Source: CAZQFV01 sp964613665 (GTDB lineage: Bacteria; Chloroflexota; Chloroflexia; DTKN01). Taken from it: DNA of 43,768 nt. The stretch spans positions 1 through 43,768 of the forward strand of contig CAZTIG010000040.1 in NCBI GenBank assembly GCA_964613665.1. The letters run 5' to 3'. The position numbers were made by a program, and so were the translations under genes. This document shows positions 32,286 through 40,223 of the stretch, piece by piece. Position 1 is the stretch's first letter; every line of letters starts with the position of its first letter. The notes under the pieces are model-generated. The model saw only the letters and a program-made list of their open reading frames with translations, made no database searches and was not told the DNA's origin.

Positions 32286-34829
32286 CTAGTACCCCAGCCA
32301 GCTGATCACCTTCTGCATCACCGTGTTGCGCGAGGTAGCGCTGTTGATGGCCTCGAAGCCGAAGGAGAAGTAGACCAGCTTGTAGGTGCCGGCGTAGCGA
32401 ACCCCGCCGTAGGTGTAGGTCGTGCCGGTATAGTCCAGGACGCCGACGCCGCCGTTCGCCGGGGTGATCTCGCTGGGGTACGACTGGTTGTTGGCCCCGT
32501 CGCCGCCGCTGACGTTGATGCTCACCCCGGCCAGGAAGTCGGCGCCGTCCAGGCCGTAGGTGTTGGTGTCGTCACGCTTGTAGGTGGCGTGCAGGTACGT
32601 CCCGTAGAACGAGTCGCTGCGGATGTCGTAGCCGATGTCCTGCCCGGAGATGAAGAGCTTGCCGCCACCGTTCAGGTACGAGGCCAGGTTGGACTGGTCG
32701 GTGCTGGTGAGGGTGGTGGAGTAGTCGCTGCCGGTCAGCCAGACGACGATGCTGTACTGCTGCAGCTTGGCCAGCGTGGGGCTGCCCTGGCTGTAGACGG
32801 TCCAGGTGTCGTAGCTGTAGCCGTTGGCCGCCAGGGCGTTGGCGTAGTAGGTCTGGTAGCTCTTGTTGGCGTCGTCGTCCACCAGCAGGACCTTTTTGGC
32901 GGACGGCGTGGCTGTCGGCGGCACGGGCGTGGCCGTGGGCGGGACAGGGGTAGCCGTGGGCGGGACAGGGGTAGCCGTCGGCGGCACGGGGGTGGCCGTC
33001 GGCGAGACGCCGCCCTTTAGCCAGTTCAGCACGCTGCCCATCACGGTGTTGCGCGACGCGGCGCTGTTGATGGCCTCGAAGCCAAAGGAGAAATAGACCA
33101 CCTTGTACGTCCCGGCGTAGCGAACCCCGCCGTAGGTGTAGGTCGTGCCGGTATAGTCCAGGACGCCGACGCCGCCGTTCGCCGGGGTGATCTCGCTGGG
33201 GTACGACTGGTTGTTGGCCCCGTCGCCGCCGCTGACGTTGATGCTCACCCCGGCCAGGAAGTCGGCGCCGTCCAGGCCGTAGGTGTTGGTGTCGTCACGC
33301 TTGTAGGTGGCGTGCAGGTACGTCCCGTAGAACGAGTCGCTGCGGATGTCGTAGCCGATGTCCTGCCCGGAGATGAAGAGCTTGCCGCCACCGTTCAGGT
33401 ACGAGGCCAGGTTGGACTGGTCGGTGCTGGTGAGGGTGGTGGAGTAGTCGCTGCCGGTCAGCCAGACGACGATGCTGTACTGCTGCAGCTTGGCCAGCGT
33501 GGGGCTGCCCTGGCTGTAGACGGTCCAGGTGTCGTAGCTGTAGCCGTTGGCCGCCAGGGCGTTGGCGTAGTAGGTCTGGTAGCTCTTGTTGGCGTCGTCG
33601 TCCACCAGCAGGACCTGGCCCGGGACGGGCGTGGCCGTGGGCGGCGCGGGCGTGGGGGTGGGGCCGGCGGCGTTGTAGACGACGTAGGTAGCGGCATAGC
33701 CCACCGCCGAGGTCCCGTACTTGATGCGCATGTAGCCGCTCTCGCCCCAGGAGGAGCCCCAGGAGTTGCGCAGGATCCAGTAGCCCTGGCTATCGTCCCA
33801 GCCCACCAGGACGATGGCGTGGTTGACCGAGGTGCACTCGCTCGTCTGGAAGACGCCGCCGCTATAGGCCTGGAAGGCCGACCCGACGCAGACCGCCGCG
33901 GCCACCGGGCCGTAGGTGTAGATGGCGTTCTTGATGGCGTCGGTGGACGGCACGCTGTAGTCGTTGCCGACATAGGCCCACGAGGCGATCTTCTCGTGGT
34001 GGGTGTGGGGCGGGTTGCAGGGGGAATCGGAGGCCGTATAGGGGAAGTCGGCCTCGTAGACGGCCCCGGCGTCGGGCTCGCCGGAGGGGATCTTCCACTG
34101 GTGATAGTCGTGCGCCCACCAGCCGCCGTCGCAGCCCCAGCCGTCGGTGTTGCAGGAGACCAGGTACTGCTCGGCCAGGTCCTTGGTCAGGCCGTCCTTG
34201 ATCAGAATGCCCATCTCCAGGGGCCCCACCGTGCCAAAGGCCCAGCAGGAGCCGCAGTTGCCCTGGTTGCGGACGGCGGTGCACTTGCCCAGGCTGCACC
34301 AGTTGTACGACGTGGGCAGCGCATCGGCAGACCTCCCGGAGTTCTCGACGGGAAGCTGGGCCACGGCCGGGACGACCGGGGCGAGGTCGGTAGTGTCGTT
34401 GACCGGGGCGATGACGCGCACTTGAAGCGAAAAGGTCTGCAAGGGCTCGACCTGCTCCCAGGGGCGCTGGTAGACCAGGTCGAGCACCGTCTCGCCCTCG
34501 GCGACGCCCCGGAAGCGCAGCACCTGCGTGCCCGGCGCGCCGAGCAGCCCGGAGGAGGGGACCCACTCGATCTGGCCGACCTGGCGCAGGAAGCGCTGGT
34601 CCATGTTCTGGACCTGCCAGCCGTAGCCGGTGGAGGGGTTGCTGTCCAGGCCAATGGCCAGGACCTGGTCGCCGACCAGGTCGACGGTGCCGCCGCTGTC
34701 AAGCTGGTTGACGCGGACTTCGCTGGGCTGTGGAGGATCTGCCGGGGGCGAAGCAGAGGCGGGAATCCCGCTGAGCAGCAGCACGATCGCGATCACGGCA
34801 GAAAGCGCAAGAGCCACGTTCCTTTTCAT
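32286..34829 (-). CDS. Secreted papain-family (C1A) protease with N-terminal chagasin-like (I42) domain
   Basis: An 847-aa protein with a signal peptide (1-27). Residues about 35-142 match the I42 (chagasin) inhibitor fold: loop motifs NPSTGYGW (64-71), GAPGTQVLRFRG and RPW (122-124). The C1A domain follows directly (about 168-385): oxyanion Gln189, catalytic Cys195 in NQGNCGSCWAF, His337 in VNHAIVLVGW, Asn355 in RNSWGSSWGESGYM. A PTPTPAPPTATP linker leads to two nearly identical domains of about 200 residues (LLVDDDANKSYQTYYANALA, VVWLTGSDY, GGGKLFISGQDIGYD), joined by five PTATPVP units. They resemble Rossmann-like glutamine-amidotransferase folds but lack a nucleophilic Cys, so binding is more likely than catalysis. 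There is no I29 propeptide; the inhibitor domain may replace it. Promoter at 34981-35009. Confidence 0.85.
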   Translation of the reverse strand: MKRNVALALSAVIAIVLLLSGIPASASPPADPPQPSEVRVNQLDSGGTVDLVGDQVLAIGLDSNPSTGYGWQVQNMDQRFLRQVGQIEWVPSSGLLGAPGTQVLRFRGVAEGETVLDLVYQRPWEQVEPLQTFSLQVRVIAPVNDTTDLAPVVPAVAQLPVENSGRSADALPTSYNWCSLGKCTAVRNQGNCGSCWAFGTVGPLEMGILIKDGLTKDLAEQYLVSCNTDGWGCDGGWWAHDYHQWKIPSGEPDAGAVYEADFPYTASDSPCNPPHTHHEKIASWAYVGNDYSVPSTDAIKNAIYTYGPVAAAVCVGSAFQAYSGGVFQTSECTSVNHAIVLVGWDDSQGYWILRNSWGSSWGESGYMRIKYGTSAVGYAATYVVYNAAGPTPTPAPPTATPVPGQVLLVDDDANKSYQTYYANALAANGYSYDTWTVYSQGSPTLAKLQQYSIVVWLTGSDYSTTLTSTDQSNLASYLNGGGKLFISGQDIGYDIRSDSFYGTYLHATYKRDDTNTYGLDGADFLAGVSINVSGGDGANNQSYPSEITPANGGVGVLDYTGTTYTYGGVRYAGTYKVVYFSFGFEAINSAASRNTVMGSVLNWLKGGVSPTATPVPPTATPVPPTATPVPPTATPVPPTATPSAKKVLLVDDDANKSYQTYYANALAANGYSYDTWTVYSQGSPTLAKLQQYSIVVWLTGSDYSTTLTSTDQSNLASYLNGGGKLFISGQDIGYDIRSDSFYGTYLHATYKRDDTNTYGLDGADFLAGVSINVSGGDGANNQSYPSEITPANGGVGVLDYTGTTYTYGGVRYAGTYKLVYFSFGFEAINSATSRNTVMQKVISWLGY
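32398..33616 (-). repeat. 496-bp perfect direct duplication (32398-32893 and 33121-33616)
   Basis: Two copies with offset 723 bp show no difference over 496 bp by eye, while the flanking 85 or so bases of the same domain (32310-32397 against 33033-33120) carry several substitutions. They encode most of the duplicated C-terminal domain of the protease. The pattern of an identical core with diverged edge suggests gene conversion between older copies. An assembly error is possible. Confidence 0.9.
32905..33005 (-). repeat. 21-bp minisatellite encoding PTATPVP
   Basis: About five copies of a 21-bp unit encode the seven-residue repeat PTATPVP, a flexible Thr/Pro linker between the two C-terminal domains of the protease. 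Two units are identical, so the number may vary. Confidence 0.8.
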
Positions 34830-34980
34830 GCTTCATCCTCCTTGCGTGATGGAGCCAGGCCGGATAGCTTCGCCGCCAGTGTGTCGAGCACACCGGCCTC
34901 AAGGGCATGCTTCACCTCCTTCTGTTGTTCGGCGATGGTGGCCGGGGAGCCAGGATGCGAGCGGGATTCCGACAAGTTGT

Positions 34981-35009
34981 AGTATAGCGAAAGAAGGGGC
35001 TGTTGTCAA
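34981..35009 (-). promoter_or_regulatory. Canonical promoter of the cysteine protease gene
   Basis: Read on the minus strand: TTGACA (35004-35009), exactly 17 bp, TATACT (34981-34986). The leader to the ATG at 34829 is about 145 nt and ends in a CAAGGAGGATGAAGC ribosome site. Confidence 0.75.
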
Positions 35010-35027
35010 TACTCCCGGGCAAACTGC

Positions 35028-35190
35028 ACGGCCGTATCAAGATCGCCGGCCTTGACGGGCAAGTGCCCGGCTCAGGCAACGGCACGAGGCCGCACATCCA
35101 GGGACACAGCAATGGCGCGGCCATGCCGCGCTGTACGCCGGCCGGGCACTTGCCATCCGCTGTGTATCGGCGCGACCTTGATATCGCCGT
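35028..35190. mobile_element. MITE-like element, 163 bp, flanked by 11-bp direct repeats
   Basis: The ends are inverted: ACGGCCGTATCAAGATCGC at the left against ACGGCGATATCAAGGTCGC from the right (16 of 19). A second, perfect inverted pair lies inside: GGCAAGTGCCCGGC (35058-35071) and GCCGGGCACTTGCC (35141-35154). GGGCAAACTGC is present directly outside both ends (35017-35027 and 35191-35201), as expected of a target-site duplication. No reading frame of note is inside. It sits between two divergent promoters. Confidence 0.65.
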
Positions 35191-35203
35191 GGGCAAACTG
35201 CTG

Positions 35204-35212
35204 TGGTATAAT
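35204..35212 (+). promoter_or_regulatory. Extended -10 TGG-TATAAT of the YwaF/GH116 operon
   Basis: A perfect TATAAT preceded by TGG, three bases after the right direct repeat of the MITE-like element. No -35 is seen at 16-18 bp, where the element's end now lies, so the insertion may have replaced the original upstream region. The start codon follows 22 bases later. Confidence 0.55.
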
Positions 35213-35233
35213 AGCGGCCAGCAGGAGGCCAAG

Positions 35234-36025
35234 ATGTGCCAACCCTTCCAGTGGTACGACCACGGCTGTGGCACCTTCCGGCTCTTTGGCCCGGCGCACC
35301 TGGCCACGCTGGCGATCCTGTTGGCCGCCGCCGTGCTCATCGTCGTGCTGCGGCGCCGCTTCAGCCCGCGGGCGCGCCAGGCCCTTCGCTTCGGCCTGGC
35401 CGGCCTGCTCTTTGTCAACGAGGTATCGACCCACATCTGGCACGCCCTGCCGCACGTCGCCAAGTGGACCATCCAGGAGATGCTGCCGCTGCACCTGTGC
35501 AGCGTCTTTATCTGGCTGACGATGGTCATGCTGGTGACGCGGAGCTACCGCATCTACGAGTTCGCCTACTTCCTGGGGATCGGCGGGGCCTTGCAGGCCC
35601 TGGTCACGCCCAATCACGGCTTCGGTTTCCCGCACTATCGCTTCTTCCAGTCTTTCTTCGCCCACGCCCCGATCGTCCTGGGCGCCATCTACATGACGGT
35701 GGTCGAGGGCTACCGCCCCACCGGCCGGTCGCTGCTGCGGGTGGCGGTGGGCACCAACCTCTACCTGGTGCTCGTGTACGGGGTGAACGTGCTCATCGGC
35801 AGCAACTACATGTTCGTCAATCGAAAGACCGGTGCCGCCAGCCTGCTGGACTTCCTGGGGCCCTGGCCCTGGTACATCCTGGGGATGGAGGCGGTGGGAC
35901 TGGTGACATGCCTGGTCCTGTACCTCCCCTTTTTCATCGCCGACCGGCGGGCGCGGCGGAGGGCAGGGCGACAGGAGACACGGGGACAAGGAGACAAGGG
36001 GACGCGGTGCAGAAGCAGACCATAG
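35234..36025 (+). CDS. YwaF/TIGR02206-like integral membrane protein
   Basis: A 263-aa protein with six or seven transmembrane segments. Family features seen are FRLFGPAHLATLAILL, LPLHLCSVFIWLTMVMLV, TPNHGFGFPHYRFFQSFFAHAPIVLGAIYM and the GSNYMFVNRKTGAASLLDFLGPWPWYI block near the end. The function of the family (YwaF in Bacillus, TMEM164 in animals) is unsettled in bacteria; animal TMEM164 acts in ether-lipid acyl transfer, and the conserved Cys of LHLCS may matter. Start at 35234, where AGGAGG lies at a good distance. The last 16 or so residues (QETRGQGDKGTRCRSRP) are encoded by a short tandem repeat and are unlikely to be ancestral. First gene of a three-gene operon. Confidence 0.8.
   Translation: MCQPFQWYDHGCGTFRLFGPAHLATLAILLAAAVLIVVLRRRFSPRARQALRFGLAGLLFVNEVSTHIWHALPHVAKWTIQEMLPLHLCSVFIWLTMVMLVTRSYRIYEFAYFLGIGGALQALVTPNHGFGFPHYRFFQSFFAHAPIVLGAIYMTVVEGYRPTGRSLLRVAVGTNLYLVLVYGVNVLIGSNYMFVNRKTGAASLLDFLGPWPWYILGMEAVGLVTCLVLYLPFFIADRRARRRAGRQETRGQGDKGTRCRSRP
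35971..36004 (+). repeat. Short GGGGAC/GGAGAC tandem repeat at the end of the YwaF-like gene
   Basis: ACAGGAGAC, ACGGGGAC, AAGGAGAC and AAGGGGAC follow each other with a period of 8-9 bp. The array forms the end of the coding frame, adding an odd polar tail to the membrane protein. Confidence 0.55.
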
Positions 36026-36045
36026 ACCCCACGGAGGCGACGGAC

Positions 36046-38505
36046 ATGTCGATACTGGACATCCCGGCGGTGGCCTGGAGCCGCCGGCTGGACGAGGAGC
36101 TCCCCACCGCCGGCCGGCCCAGCCGGCCGTTCGGCCCGCTCCTCGTCCTGCGGATGCTCCCCGTGGCCGGCCGCATGCTGGCCTACGAGAGGCGCCGGCA
36201 GATGACGGGGTTCGACCCGCTGAACGCCTTTGGCACCGGGCACCACGGCGCGTACCAGGGCGTCCCGCTGGGCGGCATCGGCGCCGGCAGCATCGGCCGC
36301 GGCTGGCGCGGCGACTTCCGCCGCTGGCAGGTGCGCCCGGGCATCTACCAGCAGCGCGTCGTCTGGGCCGACCAGTTCGCCCTCTTCGTCCAGCGCCCGG
36401 GCGGGCCGGCCCGCGCCCAGGTGCTCTTCCCCGGGCACCCCGACGACGGGACCCTCTCGGCCTGGCAGTGGGACATGCCGGCGGACTGCGCTGCCTACCA
36501 CGCCCTCTTCCCGCGGGCCTGGACGGTGTACCGGGAGCCGCTGCCGGGCATCCGCCTGGCCTGCCGGCAGCTCTCCCCGGTCATCGCCCACAACTACCGC
36601 GAGAGCAGCCTGCCCACGGCCGAGTTCCGCTGGCGGATCGAGAACAGCGGGAGCGACGCGGCCACCGTCGGGCTGATGTTCACCTTCCAGAACGGCGACG
36701 GTTCGGATAACGACCGCGCCGGGGGGCACGCCAACCGCCCCTTCCGCCTGGACGGACCGGTGGTGGGCGTGGAGCTGTGTCACATCCACCGCCAGCGCCA
36801 GGCCTTCGGCGCCGGCAAGCAGCCGGCCGCGCCGGTCGTCTTCGAGGACCCGGCCAACCTGGCCATCGCCGCCCGCGCCGGCGACGGGGTGGAGGTGAGC
36901 TACCGCGCGCGCTTCGACCCCGCCGGGGATGGGGCCGAGGTCTGGAGCGACTTTGCCCAGGACGGCCGGCTGGACGACGTCGCCGACGACAGCCCGGCGC
37001 TGCCGGGCCAGGCCATCGCCGCGGCGCTGGCGGTGACGGTGCCGGTGCCGGCCGGCGAGTCGCGCGAGGTGTCCATAGCCCTCTCCTGGGACATGCCGCG
37101 GGTGCGCTCCGGCCTGGGGACGCGCTACCTCCGCCGCTACACCCTCTTCTACGGACGGGAGGGCAACGCCGCGCCGGCCATCGCCGCCGATACCCTGGCC
37201 CAGGCCGATTCCTGGGAGGCGCAGGTCGCGGCCTGGCAGCGGCCCATTGCCGGGGACGCGACGCTGCCCCCCTGGTATCGCATGGCCCTCTTCAACGAGC
37301 TGTACTACCTGGTCGAGGGCGGCACGCTGTGGGTCTATCCGGAGGAAAGCGCCCCCACCGAGGAGGACATGGGTCACTTTGCCTACCTGGAGGGGCACGA
37401 CTACCGCATGTACAATACCTACGACGTGCACTTTTACGCCTCGTTCGCCCTGGCCATGAACTGGCCGCGCCTGGAGCTGGCCTTGCAGCGCGACGTGGCG
37501 GCGGCCACGCTGGTCGAGTACCCCGACGAGTTCCTGACCGTCTACAGCGGCCGGCGCGGCCGGCGCAAGGTGCGCGGCGCCGTGCCGCACGACCTGGGCT
37601 GGCCCGACGAGGACCCCTGGAAGCGCGTCAACGGCTACTTTTTCCACGACACGAGCCGCTGGAAGGACCTCAACTGCAAGCTCGTGCTGCAGGTCTACCG
37701 GGACTACATCGTGACGGGGGAGCGCGCCTTCCTGCAGGAGGTCTGGCCGGCCGTGGAGGAGGCCATCGCCCACGTGGGCCGGTTCGACCGGGACGGCGAC
37801 GGGCTGATCGAGAACGACGGCTTCCCCGACCAGACCTACGACACCTGGACGGTACGCGGGCCCAGCGCCTACTGCGGCGGCCTGTGGCTGGCCGCCCTGC
37901 AGGCCGCGGCGGAGATGGCCGCGGTCCTGGGCCGGCCCGAGCTGGCCGGCCGCTACCGCGCCCTCTGTGCGCGCGGCCAGGCCGCCTACGAGGACAAGCT
38001 CTGGAACGGCCGTTACTATGACTATGACGCCAGCCGCAGCCGGCAGCACGACAGCATCATGGCCGACCAACTGGCCGGGCAGTGGTACGCGCGCGCCTGC
38101 GGCCTGCCGGGCATCGTCCCGCCGGAGCACGCCCGCCGCGCCCTGCAGACGGTCTACGAGTACAACGTCGGCCGGCTGCGCGGGGGCACCATGGGGGCGA
38201 TCAACGGCATGCGGCCGGACGGGCGGGTGGACCGGTCCAACCTGCAGTCCCAGGAGGTCTGGATCGGCACGACCTACGCCCTGGCCGCGGCCATGCTGGA
38301 GGAGGGCCTGGGAGAAGAGTCCTGGCGGACGGCGGAGGGGGTGGTCCGCAGCACCTACGAGACGCTGGGCTACTGGTTCCAGACCCCCGAGGCCTGGGAC
38401 GAGCGCGGCGACTTCCGCGCCGCCTCCTACATGCGGCCGCTGGCCATCTGGGCGCTGCAGTGGGCGCTCGAGCGCGGCCGGCCGGAAGGAGGCCCACCTC
38501 GATGA
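36046..38505 (+). CDS. GH116 glycosidase, glucosylceramidase (GBA2)-like
   Basis: An 819-aa enzyme very close in motifs to animal non-lysosomal glucosylceramidase GBA2 over its catalytic half: FAYLEGHDYRMYNTYDVHF (about 445-463), VNGYFFHDTSRWKDLN, GLIENDGFPDQTYDTW (586-601), GPSAYCGGLWLAALQ, KLWNGRYYDYD, MADQLAGQWYARACGL and FQTPEAW. The GH116 nucleophile Glu and acid/base Asp should lie in the first and third of these blocks (for example Glu449 and Asp595; assigned by analogy). The N-terminal beta-sandwich has GVPLGGIGAGSIGRGWRGDFRRW, also typical. It would hydrolyse beta-glucosides or beta-xylosides, possibly glycolipids. There is no signal peptide, so it is probably cytoplasmic. Start at 36046 with GGAGGC before it, although the frame is open far upstream. 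Follows the membrane protein by 20 bp. Confidence 0.88.
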   Translation: MSILDIPAVAWSRRLDEELPTAGRPSRPFGPLLVLRMLPVAGRMLAYERRRQMTGFDPLNAFGTGHHGAYQGVPLGGIGAGSIGRGWRGDFRRWQVRPGIYQQRVVWADQFALFVQRPGGPARAQVLFPGHPDDGTLSAWQWDMPADCAAYHALFPRAWTVYREPLPGIRLACRQLSPVIAHNYRESSLPTAEFRWRIENSGSDAATVGLMFTFQNGDGSDNDRAGGHANRPFRLDGPVVGVELCHIHRQRQAFGAGKQPAAPVVFEDPANLAIAARAGDGVEVSYRARFDPAGDGAEVWSDFAQDGRLDDVADDSPALPGQAIAAALAVTVPVPAGESREVSIALSWDMPRVRSGLGTRYLRRYTLFYGREGNAAPAIAADTLAQADSWEAQVAAWQRPIAGDATLPPWYRMALFNELYYLVEGGTLWVYPEESAPTEEDMGHFAYLEGHDYRMYNTYDVHFYASFALAMNWPRLELALQRDVAAATLVEYPDEFLTVYSGRRGRRKVRGAVPHDLGWPDEDPWKRVNGYFFHDTSRWKDLNCKLVLQVYRDYIVTGERAFLQEVWPAVEEAIAHVGRFDRDGDGLIENDGFPDQTYDTWTVRGPSAYCGGLWLAALQAAAEMAAVLGRPELAGRYRALCARGQAAYEDKLWNGRYYDYDASRSRQHDSIMADQLAGQWYARACGLPGIVPPEHARRALQTVYEYNVGRLRGGTMGAINGMRPDGRVDRSNLQSQEVWIGTTYALAAAMLEEGLGEESWRTAEGVVRSTYETLGYWFQTPEAWDERGDFRAASYMRPLAIWALQWALERGRPEGGPPR

Positions 38506-40211
38506 GCCGCTACCGCTCCCGCTGCCTGGTCCTGCTGGCGGTGCTCGCGTTGGGGGCCTGTGCCCGCGGCCTCCCGGCCGCGCCGCCGGCCGGCGCCTCT
38601 GCCGGCCCGCTCGCGCAGGGCACTTACTACGTCGCCACCGACGGCGAGGACGTCGTCCCCGGCGGCACCTTCGACCATCCCTGGCGGACGCTGCAGTTTG
38701 CCGTGGACCACGTGGCTGCGGGCGACACGATCCTGGTGCGCAGCGGCGACTACCTGGGCTGCCGCATCGAGGTCTCGGGCGCCGAGGGCGACTGGATCAC
38801 ACTGCAGGCCGAGGCCGGGGCCACGGTGCGGGTGACGGCACCCGGTCCGGGCAACCGCCACGGCAGCAACATCGAGGTCGAGACGTGGGAGGGGGATGGC
38901 ACCGTCTCCTACTGGGTCATCGCCGGCCTGGAGGTGAGCGGCGCGCCGAGCTGGGGCATCGACCTGCGCGGGAGCGAGGCCGCCCCCTCGCACCACCTCA
39001 TCGTGCGCGACAACGTCGTGCACGACAACGGCCTGGCCACCGGCCGCACCGGCATCTTCCTGGCCTTTGTCGACGACGCGCTCATCGAGGGGAACGAGAG
39101 CTACGGCAACGGCGAGCACGGCATCTACTGCAGCAACAGCGGCGACCGGCCGGTCGTCCGCCGCAACGTCCTGCACCACAACGCCGGCTGCGGCCTGCAC
39201 ATGAACGGCGATGCCAGCATGGGCGGCGACGGGATCATCGCGGGCGCCCTGGTCGAGGGGAATATCATCTACGAGAACGGCACGGCCGGCGGCGCGGCGA
39301 TCAACATGGACGGCGTCGCCGACTCCATTGTGCGCAACAACCTGCTCTACGACAACCACGCCGGGGGCATCGCCATCTTCCAGGGGGACGGCGGCGTCTG
39401 CTCCCAGGGCAACCGCGTGCTGAACAACACGATCGTCATGCCGGCCGACGGGCGCTGGGCGGTCAACATCGCCGACGAGGCCTGTGTCGACAACGGCCTT
39501 TTCAACAACATCCTCTACTCCTACCACGCCTGGCGCGGCAGCATCGTCGTCCCCACGGCCGGCCTGATCGGATTCCAGAGCGACTATAACGTCGTGGTGG
39601 ACCGCTTCAGCGCCGACGGCGGCGACAACGTCATCGGCCTGGCCGAGTGGCAGGCGCTGGGCTACGACGCGCACTCCTTCCTGGCCATACCGGACGAGCT
39701 CTTCGTCGACGCAGCCGGGGGCGACTACCACCTGCGCGCCGGCAGCCCGGCCATCGACGCTGGGACGGGGCTGGGCAGCGCGGTGCCGGACGACCTGGAG
39801 GGCAACCCCCGGCCGCTCGGGGCGGCCTTTGACATCGGGGCCTATGAGCACGTCGAGCCCGGCTTCACGCTGAGCGCGGAGCCGCCCGTACGCGCCATCG
39901 CCCCCGGTGGGGTCGCCACCTACACGCTGGATCTTCAGCCCAGCGGCGGCTTTGGCGCGGCGATCACCCTCTCCACCGCCAGCCCTTCCCCCAGCCTGAC
40001 GGTGCAGGTCGAGCCGCCAGGCCTGATCCCCCCGGCCCAGGCCGTGCTCACCGCCAGCGACGGGCATGGCGGGCCGCTTCTCCCCGGGCTGTGGTACACG
40101 ATTCCCCTGACCGCCGCGGGCGGCGGCCTGGAGCGCTGCGTCAGCGTCCGCCTGCTGGTGGGCGGTGTGAGCGTCCACCTCCCGGCCGTGCCGCGGGGGG
40201 CGAGCCGCTAG
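38502..40211 (+). CDS. Beta-helix lipoprotein with degenerate YLPLV-like end
   Basis: A 569-aa protein. The N-terminus has a lipoprotein signal (LVLLAVLALGAC, probable acylated Cys20). A right-handed parallel beta-helix of the pectate-lyase/NosD type follows: TYYVATDGEDVVPGGTFDHPWRTLQFAV, HHLIVRDNVVHDNGL, DALIEGNESYGNGEHGIYC, DSIVRNNLLYDNHAGGI, LNNTIVMP, then the closing YHLRAGSPAIDAG and GAAFDIGAYE. A small beta-domain leads to VSVHLPAVPRGASR, a weak version of the tag. The start overlaps the GH116 stop (ATGA) with GGAAGGAGG before it. Binding or cleaving an extracellular glycan that feeds the GH116 enzyme is plausible (inference). Confidence 0.8.
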   Translation: MSRYRSRCLVLLAVLALGACARGLPAAPPAGASAGPLAQGTYYVATDGEDVVPGGTFDHPWRTLQFAVDHVAAGDTILVRSGDYLGCRIEVSGAEGDWITLQAEAGATVRVTAPGPGNRHGSNIEVETWEGDGTVSYWVIAGLEVSGAPSWGIDLRGSEAAPSHHLIVRDNVVHDNGLATGRTGIFLAFVDDALIEGNESYGNGEHGIYCSNSGDRPVVRRNVLHHNAGCGLHMNGDASMGGDGIIAGALVEGNIIYENGTAGGAAINMDGVADSIVRNNLLYDNHAGGIAIFQGDGGVCSQGNRVLNNTIVMPADGRWAVNIADEACVDNGLFNNILYSYHAWRGSIVVPTAGLIGFQSDYNVVVDRFSADGGDNVIGLAEWQALGYDAHSFLAIPDELFVDAAGGDYHLRAGSPAIDAGTGLGSAVPDDLEGNPRPLGAAFDIGAYEHVEPGFTLSAEPPVRAIAPGGVATYTLDLQPSGGFGAAITLSTASPSPSLTVQVEPPGLIPPAQAVLTASDGHGGPLLPGLWYTIPLTAAGGGLERCVSVRLLVGGVSVHLPAVPRGASR

Positions 40212-40223
40212 GGCGGGCTGCGT

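Noticed and set aside
32863..33096. Plus-strand frame with repeated VAVGGTG units
   Set aside because: It is the antisense reading of the PTATPVP minisatellite in the protease gene.
32398..33616. CRISPR or mobile-element reading of the long direct repeats
   Set aside because: The repeats lie inside one reading frame and encode a protein domain twice; there are no spacers, inverted ends or target duplication.
35236..36045. Upstream extension of the GH116 frame
   Set aside because: The open frame overlaps the YwaF-like gene out of phase and has no GH116 similarity; the ATG at 36046 has a ribosome site and begins the homology.
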